Assembly: GCA_003116995.1 (NCBI GenBank)
Contig: BDSL01000103.1
Span: forward strand, 310,001 to 374,000
From: Yamagishiella unicocca
Taxonomy: Eukaryota; Chlorophyta; Chlorophyceae; Chlamydomonadales; Volvocaceae
DNA: 64,000 nt
Direction: 5' to 3'
Shown: piece after piece, positions 59,015 through 64,000 of the stretch
Numbering within the stretch: the first letter of the stretch is position 1
Layout: every line of letters begins with the position of its first letter
The notes under the pieces: model-generated
The model's database searches: none
Seen by the model: the letters and a program-made list of their open reading frames with translations, nothing else
Told to the model about the DNA's origin: nothing
Position numbers and translations under genes: made by a program

Positions 59015-60345
59015 ACTCCTGCCACTCCTCCCACTCCTCCCACTCCTGCCACCACTCCTGCCACTCCTCTCACTCCTCCCACTCCTGTTGCCACTCCTGC
59101 CACTCCTCTCACTCCTGCCACCACTCCTGCCACTCCTCCCACTCCAGCCACCACTCCTGCCACTCCTCTGACTCCTCTGCCGACTCCTGCCACTCCTGGG
59201 ACTACTCCTGCCACTCCTGGGACTCCTGTCACTCCTGCCACTCCTGCCACTCCTGCCACTCCTGCCACTCCTGCCACTCCTGCCACTCCTGTGACTCCTG
59301 GGACTCCTGGCTGGGACTCCTGCCACTCCTGCCACTCCTCCCACTCCTGGGACTCCTGCCACTCCTGGGACTACTCCTGCCACTCCTGGGACCGACTCCT
59401 GTCACTCCTGCCACTCCTGTCACTCCTGCCACTCCTGCCACTCCTGCCACTCCTGCCACTCCTGCCACTCCTGCCACTCCTTTGACTCCTGGGACTCCTG
59501 GCTGGGACTCCTGCCACTCCTGCCACTCCTTCCTGCCACTCCTGCCACTCCTGCCACTCCTGCCACTCCTCCCACTCCTGCCGCCACTCCTGCCACTCCT
59601 CCGACTCCTCTGCTGACTCCTGCCACTCCTCCGACTGCAACTCCTACCACTCCTGCCACTCCTGCCACTCCTGCCACTCCTGCCACTCCTGCCACTCCTC
59701 TCACTCCTCCCACTCCTGCCACTCCTCCCACTCCTGCCACTCCTCTCACTCCTCCCACTCCTGCCGCCACTCCTGCCACTCCTGCCACTCCTCTGACTCC
59801 TCTGCCGACTCCTGCCACTCCTCCAACTCCTGCCACTCCTGGGACTCCTGCAACTCCTACCACTCCTGCCACTCCTGCCACTCCTGCCACTCCTACCTGC
59901 CACTCCTGCCACTCCTGCCACTCCTGCCACTCCTGCCACTCCTGCCACTCCTGTGACTCCTGGGACTCTGGTCCTGGCTGGGACTCCTGCCACTCCTGCC
60001 GCTCCTCCCACTCCTGGGACTCCTGCCACTCCTGGGACTACTCCTGCCACTCCTGGGACTCCTGTCACTCCTGCCACTCCTGCCACTCCTGCCACTCCTG
60101 CCACTCCGGCCACTCCTGCCACTCCTGCCACTCCTGCCACTCCTTTGACTCCTGGGACTCCTGGCTGGGACTCCTGCCACTCCTGCCACGCACTCCTGCC
60201 ACTCCTGCCACTCCTGCCTGCCACTCCTGCCACTCCTGCCACTCCTGCCACTCCTGGGACTCCTGCCACTCCTGGGACTCCTGCCACTCCTGGGACTCCT
60301 GGGACTCCTGGGACTCCTGGGATTCCTGCCACTCCAGCCACTCCT
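59015..60345. repeat. 9-bp minisatellite (GCCACTCCT)n
   Basis: About 1.3 kb of 9-bp units (variants GGGACTCCT, CCCACTCCT, CTCACTCCT) with imperfect larger blocks, such as repeated TGGCTGGGACTCCTGCC segments. Because the unit is a multiple of 3, both strands show long open frames (ATP repeats on plus, AGV repeats on minus); these are by-products. A related (CCGGCCACT)n patch lies at about 60476-60520. Confidence 0.95.
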
Positions 60346-60763
60346 GCTTCCAAAAAAATTATATATAATATAAATATAACAAAGAGCATAAAAAATGAAC
60401 CATTTTAGCAGCAACTCAAAATTGGGGGCCTTTGGGGGACCCTACTGAGTCGGCCACCAAGTGCCAAACTCCGGCCACTCCGGCCACTCCGGCCACTCCG
60501 GCCACTCCGGCCATTCAGAATTCCAACGGACGCTCCTATGCTAATACAACCGCAAACAGTGTATTCATATAGATACATTATATTATATGGTGCTGTTTAC
60601 GGGCGCTTTAACGGACACACCTGCCGATTCAGCACCGAAACCTTTGTTGCGCACCCCCAACCTTTCACCCATACAGTTGCAAGCTTTGCGTTTATACCTG
60701 TACACAGTTTACCAAATGTAGTATAAGACTGTAGATACACGCCATTTAGTTTAGCCGGACTAA
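60346..60763. other. AT-rich spacer and putative promoter of the 60,764 gene
   Basis: AT-rich stretches (60352-60400, 60560-60590) after the minisatellite. The last 60 bases before the ATG include TTTAGTTTAGCCGGACTAAA, an imperfect inverted repeat (TTTAG/CTAAA). No gene seen. Confidence 0.35.
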
Positions 60764-63700
60764 ATGGCATCTTTACTGCCATTTCCGCCGGTTTTGCTCC
60801 AGGAGCTCAGCCACGAGGGTGTTCATGCCCTCAAGACACTAGCGAGCCCTGAGCTGCTGCTGGGCCCACTTTTGGGCGGCCTTCTGCAGCGATTTTGCGA
60901 CAATGCGGCATCGGGCTCACAGTGGCCCATTGTCCTAGTAATTTTCCTTGGCATATCTTGCGGGTTCCTAGGACCGCACATCCGTGTCGCCATGGGTGCG
61001 CTGAGCCGTCCTGGGTTCATCGCATTTGCATTTGGGGCGCTGCTGTTGCTCCGACAGCAGCTGGCAAGACGCCCGCACTTAAGGCTCTACTGCGCGTCTT
61101 AGAACTAGTACAGCGACTCATTAGATGGGCCGCGAGCGCTAAGAGCGTGCCGGCGTCCAAGCTGCCAAACTTAATCGCCACAGCGAAGACAACGGAGAAG
61201 CTGCTGACTGACCTGGTGGCAGCAACTGAGTCGACAGGCCTGGCGGGTCGCTTCGTGGTCCTTTTTGCCTCGCACCTACCCCGTGCGCCCGGTAAGCGCC
61301 ATGCCGCCACCATCACTCCTTAGACAACCGGCAGTACGTGGGGAAGCATGGATGGAGCTACCCTCCCTCGCTCCCCGCCCCCGGCCCCAGCCCCCGCAAC
61401 AGCCACAGCAGAAAAAGCCTTCGTGGGCAAGTGGCGCACCCAGCGTGTTCGGCGGCCCGAAGCTGCCGCCCCACATGCCGCAATGTGAGGGAGCGTGGCC
61501 GGGCCATGCTCGACCGCACATGGGGCCACGTTTTGGAGCCTCACCCGGCGCCACACCTCAGGCTACAGCCCAGCAGGTAGGGTCGGGAGAGGAAGCGGGC
61601 AGGCGGCGTGGGGGGGGGGGCGGGAACAGGCGGGGCGAGGTGGGCGGGGGGGGAGCGGGGGTGATTTACAAAAGCGGGGTCACAGTGAGGGGGACGGCGG
61701 GCGGGAACCGGGTGGGGTGTGTGTGTGTTGGGGGGTGGGGGCGCGGGGGATGGGGGCGGGGGTGATTTTTACAAAAGCGCGCGGGTGCTTTCGAGCAAAG
61801 GGCGAGTCGACGAGGGAAAGGGGCGAGCGCGAGCTGCTTGCCCCCCCTCCCCACATGCATTTTGCGAGCCATCGTAGCCATCTTGCTCGCCCTTGACACC
61901 CCTGCCTCTGCTGGTGCTACTCTTGATGTATGTAAGCTGTCTCTTCTCGCTGCCCTCCCTCGCTCCCTGCCCCAGCCCCCGCAACAGCCACAGCAGAAGC
62001 AGCCTTCGTGGGCAAGCGGCGCACCCAACATGATCAGCAGCCCGAAGCTGCCGCCCCACATGCCGCAATGTGAGGGAGCGTGGCCGGGCCATGCTCGACC
62101 GCACATGGGGCCACGTTTTGGAGCCTCACCCGGCGCCACACCTCAGGCTACAGCCCAGCAGGTAGGGTCGGGAGAGGAAGCGGGCAGGCGGCGTGGGGGG
62201 GGGGCGGGAACAGGCGGGGCGAGGTGGGCGGGGGGGGGAGCGGGGGTGATTTACAAAAGCGGGGTCATAGTGAGGGGGACGGCGGGCGGGAACCGGGTGG
62301 GGTGTGTGTGTGTTGGGGGGTGGGGGCGCGGGGGATGGGGGCGGGGGTGATTTTTACAAAAGCGCGCGGGTGCTTTCGAGCAAAGGGCGAGTCGACGAGG
62401 GAAAGGGGCGAGCGCGAGCTGCTTGCCCCCCCTCCCCACATGCATTTTGCGAGCCATCGTAGCCATCTTGCTCGCCCTTGACACCCCTGCCTCTGCCGGT
62501 GCTACTCTTGATGTATGTAAGCTGACTCTTCTCGCTGACCTCCCTCGCTCCCTGCCCCAGCCCCCGCAACAGCCACAGCAGAAGCAGCCTTCGTGGGCAA
62601 GTGGCGCACCCAGCGTGTTCGGCGGCCCGAAGCTGCCGCCCCACATGCCGCAATGTGAGGGAGCGTGGCCGGGCCATGCTCGACCGCACATGGGGCCACG
62701 TTTCGGAGCCTCACCCGGCGCCACACCTCAGGCTACAGCCCAGCAGGTAGGGTCGGGAGAGGAAGCGGGCAGGCGGCGTGGGGGGGGGGCGGGAACAGGC
62801 GGGGCGAGGTGGGCGGGGGGGGGGAGCGGGGGTGATTTACAAAAGCGGGGTCATAGTGAGGGGGACGGCGGGCGGGAACCGGGTGGGGTGTGTGTGTTGG
62901 GCGCGGGGGATGGGGGCGGGGGTGATTTTTACAAAAGCGCGCGGGTGCTTTCGAGCAAAGGGCGAGTCGACAAGGGAAAGGGGCGAGCGCGAGCTGCTTG
63001 CCCCCCCTCCCCACATGCATTTTGCGAGCCATCGTAGCCATCTTGCTCGCCCTTGACACCCCTGCCTCTGCCGGTGCTACTCTTGATGTATGTAAGCTGT
63101 CTCTTCTCGCTGCCCTCCCTCGCTCCCTGCCCCAGCCCCCGCAACAGCCACAGCAGAAGCAGCCTTCGTGGGCAAGCGGCGCACCCAGCGTGTTCGGCGG
63201 CCCGAAGCTGCCGCCCCACATGCCGCAATGTGAGGGAGCGTGGCCGGGCCATGCTCGACCGCACATGGGGCCACGTTTCGGAGCCTCACCCGGCGCCACA
63301 CCTCAGGCTACAGCCCAGCAGGTAGGGTCGGGAGAGGAAGCGGGCAGGCGGCGGGGGGGGGGGGCCGGGAACAGGCGGGGCGAGGTGGGCGGGGGGGAGA
63401 GCGGGGGTGATTTACAAAAGCGGGGTCATAGTGAGGGGGACGGCGGGCGGGAACCTGGTGGGGGAGGGGGTGGGGGGGGTGGCGGCGCGGGGGATGGGTG
63501 CGGGGGTGATTTTTACAAAAGCGCGCGGGTGCTTTCGAGCAAAGGGCGAGTCGACGAGGGAAAGGGGCGAGCGCGAGCTGCTTGCCCCCCCTCCCCACAT
63601 GCATTTTGCGAGCCATCGTAGCCATCTTGCTCGCCCTTGACACCCCTGCCTCTGCCGGTGCTACTCTTGATGTATGTAAGCTGACTCTTCTCGCTGCCCT

Positions 63701-63905
63701 CCCTCGCTCCCTGCCCCAGCCCCCGCAACAGCCACAGCAGAAGCAGCCTTCGTGGGCAAGCGGCGCACCCAACATGATCAGCAGCCCGAAGCTGCCGCCC
63801 CACATGCCGCAATGTGAGGGAGCGTGGCCGGGCCATGCTCGACCGCACATGGGGCCACGTTTTGGAGCCTCACCCGGCGCCACACCTCAGGCTACAGCCC
63901 AGCAG
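60764..63905 (+). CDS. Gene with hydrophobic N-terminus and tandemly repeated 186-nt exons, 3' end outside window
   Basis: The ATG at 60764 opens MASLLPFPPVLLQELSHEGV, then two hydrophobic segments (PIVLVIFLGISCGFLGP; GFIAFAFGALLLL). Unspliced it stops at 61102. A 62-nt intron (GTGCGC at about 60994 to CGACAG at about 61055) instead joins it in frame to LKALLRVLELVQRLIRWAAS and KTTEKLLTDLVAATESTGLA, up to a GTAAGC donor at 61292. Then five near-identical exons, each CCCCAG|...|GTAGGG: 61391-61576, 61976-62161, 62561-62746, 63136-63321, 63720-63905. Each is 186 nt, phase 0 at both ends, 62 aa rich in Pro/Gln (PPQQPQQKQPSWASGAP, LPPHMPQCEGAWPGHARPHM, GASPGATPQATAQQ). Of the other two frames, one has a stop in all copies and one in copies 2 and 5, and some base changes between copies are silent only in this frame. 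The phase link from 61292 to the first repeat exon is unresolved, so the N-terminal part could be a separate gene. Function unknown. Confidence 0.55.
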
Positions 63906-64000
63906 GTAGGGTCGGGAGAGGAAGCGGGCAGGCGGCGTGGGGGGGGGGCCGGGAACAGGCGGGGCGAGGTGGGCGGGGGGGGAGCGGGGGTGATTTACAA
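61310..64000 (+). repeat. Tandem array of about 585-bp exon-intron units
   Basis: Unit starts are spaced 585, 585, 575 and 584 bp and the array continues past the window. Each unit has the 186-nt exon and an intron of about 400 bp with long G-runs (for example about 61610-61650), GATTTACAAAAGCGGGGT, GATTTTTACAAAAGCGCGCG, and a conserved GATGTATGTAAGCTG followed by the next pyrimidine tract. Copies are nearly identical; exons come in two versions, SVFGG (copies 1, 3, 4) and NMISS (copies 2, 5). Confidence 0.93.

Noticed and set aside
59229..60389. 386-codon minus-strand AGV-repeat ORF
   Set aside because: By-product of a 9-bp repeat; no start context, domain or non-repeat coding flank.
61276..63883. 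Minus-strand ORFs of 92-191 codons in the 585-bp units
   Set aside because: Antisense to the 186-nt exons; they cross the G-rich intron parts and lack splice support.

Overview
The window looks like nuclear DNA of a volvocine or chlamydomonad green alga. Genes are GC-rich and cut into many small exons with short introns. Several carry a TGTAA poly(A) signal. The gene set includes an octotricopeptide-repeat (OPR) protein, a thylakoid-lumen protein with an N-terminal targeting sequence, a plant-type 3-ketoacyl-CoA synthase (KCS), and proline-rich (PPSP)n cell-wall-like sequence. There is no bacterial operon structure, rRNA, tRNA or CRISPR array. Most exons are under 300 nt, so gene models were rebuilt by joining open segments at splice sites with matching phase. 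Coordinates are good to 1-2 bases where phases are stated.

Layout. 1-5.7 kb: minus-strand exons of a low-GC polytopic membrane protein gene (3' end outside the window), with a T-depleted retroelement at about 3.0-3.7 kb. 6.4-10.6 kb: 11-exon xylulokinase (-). 11.5-14.75 kb: PIG-V, GPI mannosyltransferase II (-). 15.0-16.4 kb: thylakoid NTF2/SnoaL-like protein (+), divergent from PIGV over 275 bp. 18.4-24.0 kb: OPR-like helical-repeat protein (+), 5' end unresolved. 26.5-30.8 kb: KCS1 (-). 35.8-40.4 kb: KCS2 (-).

The stretch 22.1-42.2 kb is a direct tandem duplication. Unit A (about 22,108-32,711) holds the 3' half of the OPR gene and KCS1. Unit B (about 32,712-42,184) holds a decayed fragment of the same OPR exons, a possible LTR-element remnant, and KCS2. 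Both KCS genes look intact, with Cys-His-Asn catalytic residues. Comparing A with B exposes many young insertions. They belong to a family of very short retroposon-like copies that share one terminus (the palindrome GTAAC-N-GTTAC plus a trinucleotide tail) and are cut back to different lengths from the other end.

From 43 kb on the window is mostly repetitive: a possible low-GC plus-strand gene (43.0-45.3 kb); a 12-kb satellite of about 195-bp monomers with higher-order repeats (45.4-57.5 kb); a frame-broken (PPSP)n 45-bp array (57.5-58.9 kb); a 9-bp minisatellite (59.0-60.3 kb); and a gene starting at 60,764 followed by a tandem array of about 585-bp units. Each complete unit carries the same 186-nt, splice-site-bounded exon (five copies before the window ends).

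Functionally the recognisable genes are housekeeping: sugar phosphorylation, GPI-anchor assembly, organelle RNA metabolism and very-long-chain fatty-acid elongation. No functional cluster is apparent. The interest lies in the duplication, the retroposon family and the repeated-exon gene.
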